Positions 48,653 to 58,460 of a stretch of 64,000 bases of DNA are shown here, in pieces. The position numbers and the translations under genes were made by a program. The notes beneath the pieces are model-generated. The model saw nothing but the letters and a program-made list of their open reading frames with translations. It did no database searches and had not been told where the DNA came from. This stretch comes from Bacillus sp. sid0103. Its GTDB lineage: Bacteria > Bacillota > Bacilli > Bacillales_B > DSM-18226. The stretch lies in NCBI RefSeq assembly GCF_019219025.1, contig NZ_JAHUWN010000009.1:62001-126000 (forward strand), read 5' to 3'. Numbering within the stretch: position 1 is the stretch's first letter; each line of letters opens with the position of its first letter.

Positions 48653-48760
48653 AAAGGCGGTGTGAGCAGAGTCAGGCTTCGCTTAATTCGTGTGTAAAAT
48701 GTATTTTCCACAAAGGTTGGATATCCTGATTCGTTCTTGCGCCGTTCCGCCCCTTTTCCA
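48653..48760. repeat. ~110-bp intergenic repeat, copy B
   Basis: Begins AAAGGCGGTGTGAGCAGAG and ends TCCGCCCCTTTTCCA. Diverged partner of 977-1086. It sits between the T-box terminator and the valS ribosome-binding site, so any read-through message includes it. Confidence 0.7.
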
Positions 48761-48763
48761 TAT

Positions 48764-49031
48764 AAAAAAACCCCAATCGTCATAAAAGGACGAATGGAGT
48801 TTGCTTCGCGGTACCACCTTTTTTCCAATCAAAAAAAACTGATTGGCACTTATATAGATAACGGATCTAATCCGTCTTCAACTAATAGGATTCTAAAGAT
48901 CCGTTCGCAGAAGAAGCTCGTGGGCGACCTTCCGACTTTCTGCTTAGGAAATCTTCCAGCTAATGATTTCCCTCTCTTGAAGCAGGTTTGCATCGTACTC
49001 TTCCCTGTCGTTGCTTATGTAATTAAATTAT
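48764..49031 (-). ncRNA. T-box leader of valS
   Basis: Riboswitch sensing uncharged tRNA-Val. The T-box sequence AAGGTGGTACCGCGAAG is at 48804-48820 (minus), followed by a terminator stem (CTCCATTCGTC with GACGATTGGGG) and seven T at 48764-48770. Upstream features AGAGTA, AGAGGG and GCTGGAAGATT fit stem I; a GTC valine codon at 48926-48928, in AAGGTCGCCC, is the likely specifier. Length ~270 nt is typical. Confidence 0.92.
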
Positions 49032-49037
49032 ACTGTT

Positions 49038-49067
49038 ATACTACCGAAAAAAAGGGTTTGACGTCAA
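49038..49067 (-). promoter_or_regulatory. Promoter of the valS T-box transcript
   Basis: Minus strand TTGACG, 18-bp spacer, TAGTAT, just upstream of the T-box leader. Confidence 0.55.
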
Positions 49068-49171
49068 TAATGATAACCACTTTTTTTATTTTTTATACTA
49101 TATGCTTATTTTTTGGAGAATTCTCCGCACTTGTGGAATATACATAAATAAAATAAAAAGGGGGGTTGTTG

Positions 49172-49363
49172 GTGAAGAGAAATTTCCAAAAATTTAAATA
49201 CCAACCCTGGTTTCGGACTTGTCGGAGAGTTTGCGCGCAGTTAATTGTTCCGTTTGTGATCTTCCAATTTATTCGAACACTGATCATTCCAACATTCTTT
49301 GATATTTTATTATTAACACTTTTTGTGGCCATTGCCGTGTCGCTCTATTTTGATTTCGTTTAA
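49172..49363 (+). CDS. Small membrane protein, conserved-looking
   Basis: A 63-residue protein, not recognised by name: basic N-terminus (KRNFQKFKYQPWFRTCRR), then hydrophobic stretches (QLIVPFVIFQFIRTLIIP and FFDILLLTLFVAIAVSLYF), so one or two membrane helices. GTG 49172 follows AAAAGGGGGG at six bases, and a terminator begins at its stop codon, both of which support a real gene. It runs opposite to its neighbours ysxE and valS. Confidence 0.7.
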   Translation: MKRNFQKFKYQPWFRTCRRVCAQLIVPFVIFQFIRTLIIPTFFDILLLTLFVAIAVSLYFDFV

Positions 49364-49401
49364 GGAGCCCTTGTAGCAAGATTACTGCTGCTGGGCTCCT
49401 T
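49362..49401 (+). terminator. Terminator of the small membrane protein gene
   Basis: AAGGAGCCC pairs perfectly with GGGCTCCTT followed by CTTTT. The hairpin extends into the 3' end of convergent ysxE. Confidence 0.7.
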
Positions 49402-50416
49402 CTTTTGCTGCTGCCTGCGCATCAATCTCGGTCATTCTCATGACGACATACTCGGAATTTTTCAAATGCCAGTAGCGGTGCTGCAGCTGGCGTACATATT
49501 TCAACTCATTTTTTGGACGCTGCTTCCGATAATAGCTTTCTGCCACTTGGATAATGGGAATCGGGAGCGCTAAATAGCTGAAGAATAATAATTTTTCATC
49601 GGCTTTGAATGGAAAGTACTTAAAGTAATGATACACCCAATCTACGGCTGTATCGCTCCGCTTTGGATTGGTATTTAAGGCTCTTGATAAATACGGCAGA
49701 AGATCATGGATTGGTGAGCCATAACGAGCATTCTCAAAATTTATAAAAAAGCCATACCCTTTATCATCATATAAAAAATGCTCGGGTGATAATTTCCCGT
49801 GCGTAATGACCATTCGGGCCTTTTCGTTGTCTTTCGTTTTATCATACCATTCTTCAAATTTAGTTTTTGAGAATCGCAGCGCTTGGCTGATTTCATTGTA
49901 ATAAAGGCAATATAACAATTCGAATGGCGACATGTAAGTCTTTTTTTCACATTCATCGATGAAGCCATCAAGGAATTCCTGTTGTTTTTCATGCTGTTGA
50001 ATCGTCTTTTCATAGTGCTCGGTTCGCTCTTCTTTGTTCATTTCTATTTCTTTCGCGGATAGCGTATGAAGGCGTGCAAGTTCACGAAACAGCTGATGAT
50101 TTTTGTGCTCACGGTCTTCCTTCTGTTCGTTTGACATCCACGGCATTAAGTAATAAAGATTATTTTCATGCAGGACAGCATACCTGCCATCCATGGTAGG
50201 GTAAATGGGAACAATGCGGTTAAACCCTCTTTGGTAGAGAAGATGAACATGGCGAATGAAGTCGGTCCCGGTCGTGGGGTCGATTTTTTTTAATGCAAAG
50301 GTCCCTTTATTTGAATACACTTTTAGAACACTGCCAAAATTCTCTACATAATAAGGCTCGATCAGGTAATTTGTTAAAACAGGAGCAAGTATATCTGTAT
50401 AACGGGAGTTATTCAT
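49382..50416 (-). CDS. ysxE: YsxE, CotS-family spore coat protein with degenerate kinase site
   Basis: Spore coat protein of the aminoglycoside-phosphotransferase-like CotS family, linked in B. subtilis to SpoVID and needed for CotS recruitment. The 344-residue protein has the fold signatures, but the catalytic HGD is THGKLSPEHF (Lys for Asp, residue ~209) and the metal-binding IDFD is INFEN, so it is probably a pseudokinase. It lies 103 bp downstream of spoVID. Contrast with the intact kinase motifs at 5757-6746. Confidence 0.92.
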   Translation of the reverse strand: MNNSRYTDILAPVLTNYLIEPYYVENFGSVLKVYSNKGTFALKKIDPTTGTDFIRHVHLLYQRGFNRIVPIYPTMDGRYAVLHENNLYYLMPWMSNEQKEDREHKNHQLFRELARLHTLSAKEIEMNKEERTEHYEKTIQQHEKQQEFLDGFIDECEKKTYMSPFELLYCLYYNEISQALRFSKTKFEEWYDKTKDNEKARMVITHGKLSPEHFLYDDKGYGFFINFENARYGSPIHDLLPYLSRALNTNPKRSDTAVDWVYHYFKYFPFKADEKLLFFSYLALPIPIIQVAESYYRKQRPKNELKYVRQLQHRYWHLKNSEYVVMRMTEIDAQAAAKEGAQQQ

Positions 50417-50485
50417 GAGAACTCAACTCTCTTTCAATAAGAAAAGCGTAATCGCCCTGGGACAAAATTGTGATGAAAAGAAGGT

Positions 50486-50508
50486 GAGCAGGTCATAAGA
50501 ACCCGCTC
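50486..50508 (-). other. Hairpin between spoVID and ysxE
   Basis: GAGCGGGT pairs with ACCTGCTC (one G-T) around a seven-base loop on the minus strand. No T-run; may attenuate or stabilise the spoVID-ysxE transcript. Confidence 0.35.
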
Positions 50509-50519
50509 ATCTCTTTCAG

Positions 50520-51821
50520 TTATTTTTTTACAGGGCTGCTAGGAATATATAATACTTGGCCTTCGAATACATCTTGATTAATTTCGAGATTGTTGACGCG
50601 AAGGAGGTTTTGTACTGATACATCATATCGACCGGCCACGGTGTCCACAGTATCTCCCTTTTGGACGATGCAGATCTTAACTCTGGCTTGCTCAGAACTT
50701 TCATCTTTCCGAGCAAAAAACTCGGTTAACGTCATGCTTTTCTTTTTGGCAGGTTTTTTCTTTTTCACATTCTTTGGTGGTGCTTCTTCAGATGATGAAG
50801 AACTTTCTTCCACCTGGCTTCCTTCCACATGAGCTGTTGGGGCTGGCTTCACCTTAGAAACTATTTCTTCCGCGGTCTCTTGCTCAGGGTGGCTAGACTC
50901 ACTCCTTGCTTCTTGGAACTCCCAAGCAGGTTGGTTTTCTGCACTTTTTACTTCTTCTAACTCCCATGTAGGTTGGCTCTCTTCACTTTTTACTTCTTGG
51001 AAATTCCATGCTGGTTGAGTCTCTTCACTATTTACTTCTTGGTGATACCATGGTGGCTGGTTCTCTGCGTTTCTGGCTTCTTGTAACTCCCATGATGGTT
51101 GACTCTCTTCACTTCTAGCTGCATGTACTTCCCATGCAGGTTCATTATCCTCATCTACTATTTCTTCCTGCGGCTGATAATTGAAGGTCGGAAATTTTGG
51201 TAAAACTTCTACGCTCTCTTCTTCTTGCGGCTTTCTAGCCTCTGCTTCAAATAAGAAGCTATCTTTGTAACTGCTCTGAACGGCTTCCAGTTCAACTTCT
51301 ACTTCTTCCACATCTTCTTCGATTTCATTAGGCTGCGTACGATGAACAACCTCAATTTCCTCGACTTCTTCCTGCGGTTGTTGCTGCTGTTCAGTTCCAT
51401 ATAGACCGCTAATGGTTAGTTCTGCTGCCAGTTTCAGGCAACTGCGTTCAGGAATTGAGTAGTCAAACGATTCAACGAGAACATCGATGTCATAGATACT
51501 TTGAATCCGATTATTAGGGATGGTGATGTCGACTGGGAATCGATGTGAAAATTCACAGGTTCCTTCCTCGCGTGTATCGACCCTCTCCACAAACTTTTGT
51601 GATATTACACCTTCATCTTCGTTTTCATGGTTAGTTTCGTAACTTTTATATTCGCCGGTGAGTTCGAGCGAACCTCTTATGGTTACGTACTGATCGTTTT
51701 CCTGAATGGTAATGTCAGGGTCTAAAGAAATGGAAACAAGCTCCTCGACTTCCTGTCCTTTTCTAAACCACAAAGACTCCTCCAAGGAAAAGCGTAGGCA
51801 CGATTGGTTCTCTTGGGACAA
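50520..51821 (-). CDS. spoVID: SpoVID, spore coat encasement protein
   Basis: Drives encasement of the spore by coat proteins and binds SafA and SpoIVA. It has 433 residues: N-terminal conserved domain (~1-150, RFSLEESLWFRKGQEVEEL, SLDPDI, RGSLELTGEYKSYE, FPVDITIPNNRI), an acidic middle, six 14-residue Trp repeats (~227-312; QPAWNFQEVKSEES type), a basic segment and a C-terminal LysM domain (~388-433, CIVQKGDTVDTVAGRYDVS). Start TTG 51821 is used because AAAGGAGG is seven bases upstream and homologues begin there. Middle repeats are larger than in B. subtilis. Confidence 0.93.
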   Translation of the reverse strand: MSQENQSCLRFSLEESLWFRKGQEVEELVSISLDPDITIQENDQYVTIRGSLELTGEYKSYETNHENEDEGVISQKFVERVDTREEGTCEFSHRFPVDITIPNNRIQSIYDIDVLVESFDYSIPERSCLKLAAELTISGLYGTEQQQQPQEEVEEIEVVHRTQPNEIEEDVEEVEVELEAVQSSYKDSFLFEAEARKPQEEESVEVLPKFPTFNYQPQEEIVDEDNEPAWEVHAARSEESQPSWELQEARNAENQPPWYHQEVNSEETQPAWNFQEVKSEESQPTWELEEVKSAENQPAWEFQEARSESSHPEQETAEEIVSKVKPAPTAHVEGSQVEESSSSSEEAPPKNVKKKKPAKKKSMTLTEFFARKDESSEQARVKICIVQKGDTVDTVAGRYDVSVQNLLRVNNLEINQDVFEGQVLYIPSSPVKK

Positions 51822-51870
51822 AGCGACTCCTCCTTTCGTTTCCTTCACGCAAAATCACTATGTCACTTAC

Positions 51871-51899
51871 ACTCTATGAGCCTTGGGCTATATTTATGA
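51871..51899 (-). promoter_or_regulatory. Sigma-E promoter of spoVID
   Basis: Minus strand TCATAAA, 14-bp spacer, CATAGAGT: the -35 fits kmATAww fully and the -10 fits CATAnAnT. spoVID is sigma-E dependent in B. subtilis. Confidence 0.7.
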
Positions 51900-51965
51900 T
51901 AATTTTGAGTAGAAAAGAATCGTAGTTTTTGGGGATGGAGATTTTTTTGTTTGTTAGAGGGTTGG

Positions 51966-52084
51966 ATTCCGCCATGTTGAGTAGGAATTCCGCCGATTGA
52001 CTCATTTATTCCGCCAAACTTGAACTTTATTCCGCCAACATTGATCGTCATTCCGCCAAAACCCAGGATTATTCCGCCAACCAC
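51966..52084. repeat. 21-bp tandem repeat, locus 3 (six units, exact period)
   Basis: ATTCCGCC-initiated units begin at 51966, 51987, 52008, 52029, 52050 and 52071: an exact 21-bp period. Core ATTCCGCC is constant; the other 13 bases vary. Because 21 is a multiple of three, a false reading frame of VGGI/FGGI-type repeats stays open on the minus strand (51863-52084). It lies in the 370-bp hemL-spoVID gap, which also holds a small hairpin (52105-52122) and the hemL terminator. Confidence 0.85.
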
Positions 52085-52147
52085 TTTTTTTTAGCCGCCC
52101 GAAAGCCAGTCCACAGACTGGCCAAACTAATTAAGTTTCTAACCATA

Positions 52148-52179
52148 CAAAAAAAAACACCCACCAAAACCGGTGGGTG
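52148..52179 (-). terminator. Terminator of the hem operon
   Basis: ACACCCACC pairs perfectly with GGTGGGTGT around a six-base loop and is followed by eight or nine T, 12 bp after hemL. Confidence 0.92.
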
Positions 52180-52191
52180 TCTAGAAAGATA

Positions 52192-53478
52192 TTATTTAAG
52201 CTTAGAGAATGCAATCTCTGCTGCACGGATGGTTTTTTCGATATCCTCATCTGAGTGTTCAGTGGATAAGAACAATCCTTCAAATTGTGATGGCGGCAAG
52301 AAGATGCCTTGAAGTGCCATCTCACGATAATAAGCCGCGAAGAATTCCAAATTAGATGATCTTGCCACTTCATAATTAATGACATCTTCATTGGTAAAGA
52401 AGAAGCCTATCATGGAACCAGCACGGTTAAATGTTATTGGAACATCATACTTCTCAGCAGCTGCCTTAAAGCCTTTTTCGAGTATATCACCCTTGCGGAT
52501 AAATTCCTGGTAATGCTCTGGAGTTAATTGGCTTAGGGTTTCGAAACCTGCAGTCATCGCAAGTGGGTTACCAGACAAAGTTCCTGCCTGATATATTGGA
52601 CCACTTGGGGCAATCTGCTTCATGATTTCGGCTTTCCCGCCATATGCTCCAACTGGCAGCCCGCCACCGATTACTTTACCAAGACAGGTAATGTCCGGAG
52701 TAATATTGAAATAGCCTTGTGCACAGTTATAGCCAACACGGAAGCCCGTCATTACTTCATCAAAAACTAACAACGCACCGTGATCGGAAGTAATCTCACG
52801 AAGTCCTTCCAAGAACCCTGGAAGTGGTGGTACTAGACCCATGTTTCCAGCAACAGGTTCAACGATAATACAAGCAATATCATCACCATATTGTTCAAAT
52901 GCAAACTTTATACTTTCCAGGTCATTGTAAGGGACTGTAATCGTGTTTTTGGCGACCCCTTCAGGCACACCAGGGCTGTCAGGTAAACCAAGGGTTGCCA
53001 CACCTGAACCGGCCTTAATTAATAGGGAATCCCCATGACCATGGTAACAGCCTTCAAATTTTAAAATCTTGTTACGGCCTGTATAGCCTCTCGCTAACCG
53101 GAGCGCACTCATTGTCGCTTCAGTACCTGAAGATACCATCCGAACCACTTCGATGGATGGTACACGTTCAATCACAAGCTTAGCTAATTTATTTTCCATT
53201 AATGTCGGTGCACCGAAACTTGTCCCAAGTTCAGCAACCTTTTTTAAGCCTTCAACCACACGGTCATTGGTATGCCCAAGGATAAGGGGGCCCCATGAAA
53301 GGACATAGTCAATGTATTCATTGCCATCAATATCATAGATTTTCGACCCCTTGCCTCGTTCCATAAAAATCGGGTCCATATTAACTGATTTAAAAGCACG
53401 TACCGGACTATTTACTCCGCCTGGCATAATGGCTTGGGCTTCTTTAAATGCTTCAATCGACTTAGTATACGAACGCAT
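52192..53478 (-). CDS. hemL: Glutamate-1-semialdehyde 2,1-aminomutase
   Basis: PLP enzyme converting glutamate-1-semialdehyde to 5-aminolevulinate. It has 428 residues; signatures are [42 protein letters not shown] and the Schiff-base lysine in [19 protein letters not shown] 53478 follows AGAGGG; a frame start 18 bases earlier has none. Last gene of hemAXCDBL. Confidence 0.98.
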   Translation of the reverse strand: MRSYTKSIEAFKEAQAIMPGGVNSPVRAFKSVNMDPIFMERGKGSKIYDIDGNEYIDYVLSWGPLILGHTNDRVVEGLKKVAELGTSFGAPTLMENKLAKLVIERVPSIEVVRMVSSGTEATMSALRLARGYTGRNKILKFEGCYHGHGDSLLIKAGSGVATLGLPDSPGVPEGVAKNTITVPYNDLESIKFAFEQYGDDIACIIVEPVAGNMGLVPPLPGFLEGLREITSDHGALLVFDEVMTGFRVGYNCAQGYFNITPDITCLGKVIGGGLPVGAYGGKAEIMKQIAPSGPIYQAGTLSGNPLAMTAGFETLSQLTPEHYQEFIRKGDILEKGFKAAAEKYDVPITFNRAGSMIGFFFTNEDVINYEVARSSNLEFFAAYYREMALQGIFLPPSQFEGLFLSTEHSDEDIEKTIRAAEIAFSKLK

Positions 53479-53497
53479 GCCGATCCCTCTTTTCAAA

Positions 53498-54478
53498 TTA
53501 TTGGTCTTCTCTTAACCAGCGAACCGCATCTTTTGCAGCATAAGTGATGATTAGGTCTGCACCTGCACGTTTCATGCCGATTAACATTTCAAGCACGGTG
53601 TTTTTCTCATCAATCCAGCCGTTTTGCGCTGCGGCTTTAATCATTGAATATTCTCCGCTTACATTATAAATAACAATCGGTAAATTAAAAGTGTTTTTCA
53701 TATCGCGAACAATGTCAAGGTATGGCATTCCTGGCTTGACGATGAGGAAATCTGCTCCCTCTGCCACATCGGATTCTGCTTCCCGAAATGCTTCCATACG
53801 GTTTGCTGGATCCATTTGATAAGTCTTCCGATCGCCAAATTGCGGTGCGCCTTCAGCCGCTTCCCGAAATGGGCCGTAGAAAGCGGATGCATATTTCACG
53901 GCATAAGACATGACCGGAATCTCCGTAAAGCCTGCTTCATCTAATCCTCTACGAATGGCAGCAACAAACCCATCCATCATATTAGATGGTGCAATAATAT
54001 CAGCTCCAGCTTCAGCCTGGGCGACAGCCGTTTTTACAAGCAATTCAAGAGATTGGTCATTTAGAATCTTCTCACCTTCAACCACTCCACAATGACCGTG
54101 GCTTGTATATTCACATAGGCATGTATCTGCTACGACAATAATTTCCGGGAATTTTTCTTTGATAAAGCGAGTTGCTACCTGGACAATCCCATGGTCGTGA
54201 TAGGCTTGCTCACCACATGCGTCTTTCGTTTTTGGAATACCAAAAAGTAAAACAGACTTAATACCATGGGCCACGATATCATCCATCTCTGCTTCTAAGT
54301 GATCCATCGATACTTGGAATACACCTGGCATTGATGAAACTTCATTGCGAATATTTTCACCTTCATAAATAAATAGTGGATAAATGAAGTCCTCCGCTTT
54401 CAGATGATTTTCTCGGACAAGTGAGCGCATGTTTGCACTTGAACGTAAGCGGCGATGACGTTTAAATTGAAGTTCCAT
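53498..54478 (-). CDS. hemB: Delta-aminolevulinic acid dehydratase (porphobilinogen synthase)
   Basis: Condenses two 5-aminolevulinates into porphobilinogen. The 326-residue protein has the zinc-cysteine segment [15 protein letters not shown] and two active-site lysines in [18 protein letters not shown] and [13 protein letters not shown] 54478 follows GGAGG, 3 bp after hemD ends. Confidence 0.98.
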   Translation of the reverse strand: MELQFKRHRRLRSSANMRSLVRENHLKAEDFIYPLFIYEGENIRNEVSSMPGVFQVSMDHLEAEMDDIVAHGIKSVLLFGIPKTKDACGEQAYHDHGIVQVATRFIKEKFPEIIVVADTCLCEYTSHGHCGVVEGEKILNDQSLELLVKTAVAQAEAGADIIAPSNMMDGFVAAIRRGLDEAGFTEIPVMSYAVKYASAFYGPFREAAEGAPQFGDRKTYQMDPANRMEAFREAESDVAEGADFLIVKPGMPYLDIVRDMKNTFNLPIVIYNVSGEYSMIKAAAQNGWIDEKNTVLEMLIGMKRAGADLIITYAAKDAVRWLREDQ

Positions 54479-54481
54479 TTA

Positions 54482-55264
54482 TTATTCCTCCGTCTCTAAA
54501 TAAGCAATCGTACTATTAATCATTTCTTTAACCGTATACTCTTTTGGCGAAGCATGGACGGTTAACCCATAGGCACGTAATTTTTTCTCAGTAACAGGCC
54601 CAATACAGCCGATAAGGCAGTTTCTTACCTGCTCATTAAGACCATATTCCTTAACAACTGCCATCAGATGGTCCACCGTTGAAGGGCTCGTAAAGGTAAG
54701 GATATCAAGTTGCTGATTCGCGAGCATCCGGGCCAGCTTATCACGACTTTCATCCGGCAGGTACGTTTCGTAAATGACCACTTCATCTACCTGAGCACCG
54801 AGTTCAGTTAAAGATTGGGCGATATATTCTCGGGCAAGATTTCCTTTCGGAAGCAGTACTCGTGCATTTTTATCTATAAATGGGCTAACTTCTTCCACAA
54901 ATGTTTCCGCCACATAGGCACTCGGAACAAACACAGGCGAGAATCCCCTCTCTTCTAAAACCTCAGCAGTCTTTTTTCCGATCACAGCGATTTTGGGAAG
55001 GGAACTGCCAAGTTTATCCTCATCCAAGAAAGAAAAGAAGGTTTCTACAGTGACATTGCTCGTAAAAATAATCCAGTCATATGTATCAAGTGCCATCAAA
55101 GCATCGTGAAGGAGTTGATTTTCTTCAATCGGACGAAAGGCAATAAGAGGGATTTCGATTGGAATCCCTCCATACCTTTCAACCAGTTGTGAAAAGGATT
55201 TTGCTTGATCTTTTCCTCTAGGAACAAGAACCGTTTTATCAAGCAAAGGTAACGATTGGGTCAT
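54482..55264 (-). CDS. hemD: Uroporphyrinogen-III synthase
   Basis: Closes and isomerises hydroxymethylbilane into uroporphyrinogen III. The family is poorly conserved; the 260-residue protein matches by length, by two Rossmann-like lobes ([16 protein letters not shown] and [15 protein letters not shown]) and [17 protein letters not shown]. It overlaps hemC by 4 bp, which settles the call. Confidence 0.95.
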   Translation of the reverse strand: MTQSLPLLDKTVLVPRGKDQAKSFSQLVERYGGIPIEIPLIAFRPIEENQLLHDALMALDTYDWIIFTSNVTVETFFSFLDEDKLGSSLPKIAVIGKKTAEVLEERGFSPVFVPSAYVAETFVEEVSPFIDKNARVLLPKGNLAREYIAQSLTELGAQVDEVVIYETYLPDESRDKLARMLANQQLDILTFTSPSTVDHLMAVVKEYGLNEQVRNCLIGCIGPVTEKKLRAYGLTVHASPKEYTVKEMINSTIAYLETEE

Positions 55265-56196
55265 TGACCTTCAAGCTCCCGTTTCACCTTTTCAATTAGG
55301 TCTTTACCACCCTTTTGAATTAATAGGTCAGCTGCCTGAACACCAAGCTCTTCTGGATTTTGTCCTCTAACTTCCTCTTTAATGATTTCATGTCCTTCTG
55401 GTGAACCAACTAAAACATTTAGGACGATTTCATCATTTTCAGCTGCATAAGCGAAGCCGGCAATCGGTACCTGACAGCCGCCCTCCATTTTTTGAAGGAA
55501 AGCACGCTCGGCACGAACGGCTCTTTCTGTTTTCTTGCAGGTGAATTTTTCAAAAAGTTCTAGAAGTTCTTTATCATCTTCACGGCATTCGATTGATAAT
55601 GCCCCTTGCCCCACTGCAGGAATACAAAGATCTGCATCTAAAAACTCAGTAACCACGTCCGTTGCCCAGCCTAGGCGTGAAAGGCCGGCTGCTGCAAGAA
55701 TGATCGCATCGTATTCTTCCGTTTCTAATTTTGCTAATCTTGTATCCACATTGCCACGGATCCATTTAATCTCTAAATCTGGACGCGCCACTAATAGCTG
55801 TGCACTTCGGCGCAGGCTGCTTGTCCCGATAATTGCACCTGGTTTTAAATCTTTTAACTTTACATGACCTCTTGAGATAAGGGCGTCACGGTGATCCTCA
55901 CGGAATGGGATGCAGCCGATTGTCAGGCCCTCAGGTAAAACCGCTGGCATGTCTTTCATACTATGAACAGCCATATCAATCTCTTTATCAAGCATAGCCT
56001 GCTCGATTTCTTTTACAAATAATCCTTTACCGCCCACTTTTGAAAGGGTAACGTTTAGAATTTGATCCCCTTTTGTCACGATTTCTTTTACTTCAAATTC
56101 AAAACGAGGGTCCAACTTTTTGAGTTGGTCTATCACCCAATTTGTCTGTGTTAAAGCCAATTTGCTTCGTCTTGAACCTACAATTATTTTTCTCAT
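55261..56196 (-). CDS. hemC: Porphobilinogen deaminase (hydroxymethylbilane synthase)
   Basis: Polymerises four porphobilinogens. It has 311 residues: [17 protein letters not shown] at the N-terminus, [38 protein letters not shown] and the dipyrromethane-cofactor cysteine in [13 protein letters not shown]. Confidence 0.98.
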   Translation of the reverse strand: MRKIIVGSRRSKLALTQTNWVIDQLKKLDPRFEFEVKEIVTKGDQILNVTLSKVGGKGLFVKEIEQAMLDKEIDMAVHSMKDMPAVLPEGLTIGCIPFREDHRDALISRGHVKLKDLKPGAIIGTSSLRRSAQLLVARPDLEIKWIRGNVDTRLAKLETEEYDAIILAAAGLSRLGWATDVVTEFLDADLCIPAVGQGALSIECREDDKELLELFEKFTCKKTERAVRAERAFLQKMEGGCQVPIAGFAYAAENDEIVLNVLVGSPEGHEIIKEEVRGQNPEELGVQAADLLIQKGGKDLIEKVKRELEGQ

Positions 56197-56220
56197 GATT
56201 GTGCCTCCTGAGTTTATGCG

Positions 56221-57054
56221 CTACGAATACCATAAATGAAAAGATGATAATCGACCAAATAAGAAAAAGTTAATTAGGACTATTAAAAATGCAGCTGTAT
56301 TCCAAATAGCTAATTGTCTTCCAGATACATTTTTCATAATATGCAAATATAAAAGGATACTATAGACTGTTAGTAACAGAAAGGACCCAATGATTTTCAT
56401 ATCGTACCATGGCATCCCAGGCACCTTTAGGAAGGCCCACTGCAGTCCTAAAATCAAACTAAGCAGCAGCATCGGCACACCGATAACGGCCAATATGTAA
56501 GATGATTTTTCAAGTTTATCTAAGTCTGCCAGTCGAATGAGCCTTGTTCCCCATTTTTTCCTTTTTAATAAATCATATTGAAGTAGATATAAAGATGAAA
56601 AAACAAATGATAGTGAAAATGCCCCATATGAAAGTATCGCCATCGTAATATGAATCAACAGTAGTTCAGAAACAAGCTGCTTCGCCATGATATGTGAACT
56701 ATATTGCATCGGGGCGAATGTATGAATGGCCATAACTGTAAAGCCAAGGATATTTGTGAAAAAAACGATAAAATCAACCCGTAATAAATGATTGATGACA
56801 ATGGACAACGTAACTAATATCCACGCATAAAAATAAAGTCCCTCAAAAATCGTTAGTACAGGGAACCTGCCAGTTTTATACATATAACTTACGAGGAAAA
56901 CTGTTTGTAAAACCCATACAAATGCAAGTAACCAGAAAGCAATACGGTTTGCCTTCCGGTTATGGTGTAGAAAATCGAAAAAATATAACAACACACTAAA
57001 GGCATATAGAACAACGGTCAATTCGTGAAGCCTTGTCATAAAGACATTAAACAT
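56221..57054 (-). CDS. hemX: HemX, membrane regulator of glutamyl-tRNA reductase
   Basis: CcsA/CcmC-like integral membrane protein that lowers HemA levels in B. subtilis. It has 277 residues and about eight membrane helices, for example LTVVLYAFSVLLYFFDFLHH near the N-terminus and VIGVPMLLLSLILGLQWAFL in the second half. It lies 12 bp after hemA. Confidence 0.95.
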   Translation of the reverse strand: MFNVFMTRLHELTVVLYAFSVLLYFFDFLHHNRKANRIAFWLLAFVWVLQTVFLVSYMYKTGRFPVLTIFEGLYFYAWILVTLSIVINHLLRVDFIVFFTNILGFTVMAIHTFAPMQYSSHIMAKQLVSELLLIHITMAILSYGAFSLSFVFSSLYLLQYDLLKRKKWGTRLIRLADLDKLEKSSYILAVIGVPMLLLSLILGLQWAFLKVPGMPWYDMKIIGSFLLLTVYSILLYLHIMKNVSGRQLAIWNTAAFLIVLINFFLFGRLSSFHLWYS

Positions 57055-57066
57055 AGAATGTACCCC

Positions 57067-58410
57067 TTATGACTGAAAGGAAGCCCGCGGTGTTGTAACC
57101 GGTATTGGATTGGTTTCGGCTGCTTTCGAATGTTGTTCTTGAACAAGCTCTTCTATATTAAAGATTTTCATGAATAAATCCATAGCCTGATTTGCATCAG
57201 GTCGGGCAGCCAATTCTTTTGCTTGTAAAATAGGGTCCTTTAAGAGCTGGTTGATAATACTTTTTGTGTGCTTATTTAATACTTTTAAATCCCGATCCGA
57301 TAAATTAGGCAATTTTCTTTCCAAACTAACCATCGTTTCAGATTGAATGATATGGGCTTTTTCACGAAGCGCTGAGATGACAGGAACCACACCAAGCGTT
57401 CCAAGCCATTGCTTGAACTCGACGATTTCTTTTTCGATCATGAGCATGATTTTTTCAGCAGCTTTTTTGCGTTCTTGCAGGTTGGCCTCCACAATTCCCT
57501 CTAAATCGTCAATATCGTATAAAAAGACATTTTCAAGATCGCCAATTCTTGGATCTAAGTCACGCGGTACAGCAATGTCCACCATAAATAATGGCTTGCC
57601 TTTGCGTTTCTTCTCAACCTTTGCCATTGTCTCTTTTGTAATGACAAAGTCCTTCGCACCGGTTGAACTGATCAAGATATCTGCTTCCACCAATGCTTTT
57701 TCTAATTCAGCCAATGTTCTTGCTTTACCGCTGAAACGATTCGCTAAGTCGATCGCCTTTTCATGAGTTCGATTAATTACGGTTACTTCCTTCACTCCAT
57801 TTCCATGGAGGTTTTGGGCAGCCAGTTCACCCATTTTTCCAGCACCAAAAATTAATACATGTTTATTGGCAAGCGAACCGAAAATCTTCTTCGCCAACTC
57901 CACTGCTGCATAGCTGATAGAAACTGCATTTGCACCAATATCCGTTTCTGAATGTCCCCGTTTGGCAAGGGTAATTGCTTGTTTAAACAAGTGATTACAT
58001 ACGGTACCTGTCGTGCCTTGTTCCTGTGCCAACATGAAGCTAGTACGCACCTGACCAAGGATTTGTGTTTCCCCTAAGACCATGGAATTAAGTCCGCAAG
58101 TAACGTTAAATAAATGATCAACCGCCCCATCATCTTCATAAACAAATAAGAACGGAGAAAATTCTTTTTGTTCTATTCCGAACCATTCGGACAGAAATTC
58201 TTTAATATAATAGCGGCCTGTATGTAATTGATCTACAACCGCATAAATTTCCGTACGATTACATGTAGATAAAATGATATTTTCTAGGATGCTTTTTTTG
58301 GTATTTAACTTTTTTATTGCACCCGCAAGGTCGGCTTCGTTAAATGACAACCGCTCGCGAATTTCAACAGGGGCAGTTTTATAGTTTATACCGATCACTA
58401 ATGTATGCAT
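57067..58410 (-). CDS. hemA: Glutamyl-tRNA reductase HemA
   Basis: NADPH-dependent reduction of glutamyl-tRNA to glutamate-1-semialdehyde, the committed step of haem synthesis. The 447-residue protein has [17 protein letters not shown], the catalytic cysteine in [20 protein letters not shown], the NADPH site [13 protein letters not shown], and a C-terminal dimerisation helix. ATG 58410 preceded by GGGGGT; TTG 58428 would add six residues. First gene of the hem operon. Confidence 0.97.
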   Translation of the reverse strand: MHTLVIGINYKTAPVEIRERLSFNEADLAGAIKKLNTKKSILENIILSTCNRTEIYAVVDQLHTGRYYIKEFLSEWFGIEQKEFSPFLFVYEDDGAVDHLFNVTCGLNSMVLGETQILGQVRTSFMLAQEQGTTGTVCNHLFKQAITLAKRGHSETDIGANAVSISYAAVELAKKIFGSLANKHVLIFGAGKMGELAAQNLHGNGVKEVTVINRTHEKAIDLANRFSGKARTLAELEKALVEADILISSTGAKDFVITKETMAKVEKKRKGKPLFMVDIAVPRDLDPRIGDLENVFLYDIDDLEGIVEANLQERKKAAEKIMLMIEKEIVEFKQWLGTLGVVPVISALREKAHIIQSETMVSLERKLPNLSDRDLKVLNKHTKSIINQLLKDPILQAKELAARPDANQAMDLFMKIFNIEELVQEQHSKAAETNPIPVTTPRASFQS

Positions 58411-58445
58411 TTCTAAGGACACCCCCAATAGATATTACAACTTAA

Positions 58446-58460
58446 CTAGTATGATTATAT
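58446..58460 (-). promoter_or_regulatory. hemA -10 region with a weak PerR-box resemblance
   Basis: The minus strand carries TATAAT at 58454-58459 (with poor -35). The overlapping 15-mer matches ten of fourteen positions of a PerR box (TTATAATnATTATAA). In B. subtilis the hemA operon is PerR-controlled. Suggestive only. Confidence 0.3.

Noticed and set aside
48604..48828. Minus-strand ORF of 74 codons upstream of valS
   Set aside because: It runs through the T-box, its terminator and the repeat element, so it is not a gene.
51863..52084. Minus-strand ORF of 73 codons with VGGI/FGGI repeats
   Set aside because: It is the translation of the 21-bp tandem repeat; its length in threes keeps the frame open. 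No ribosome-binding site and no family.
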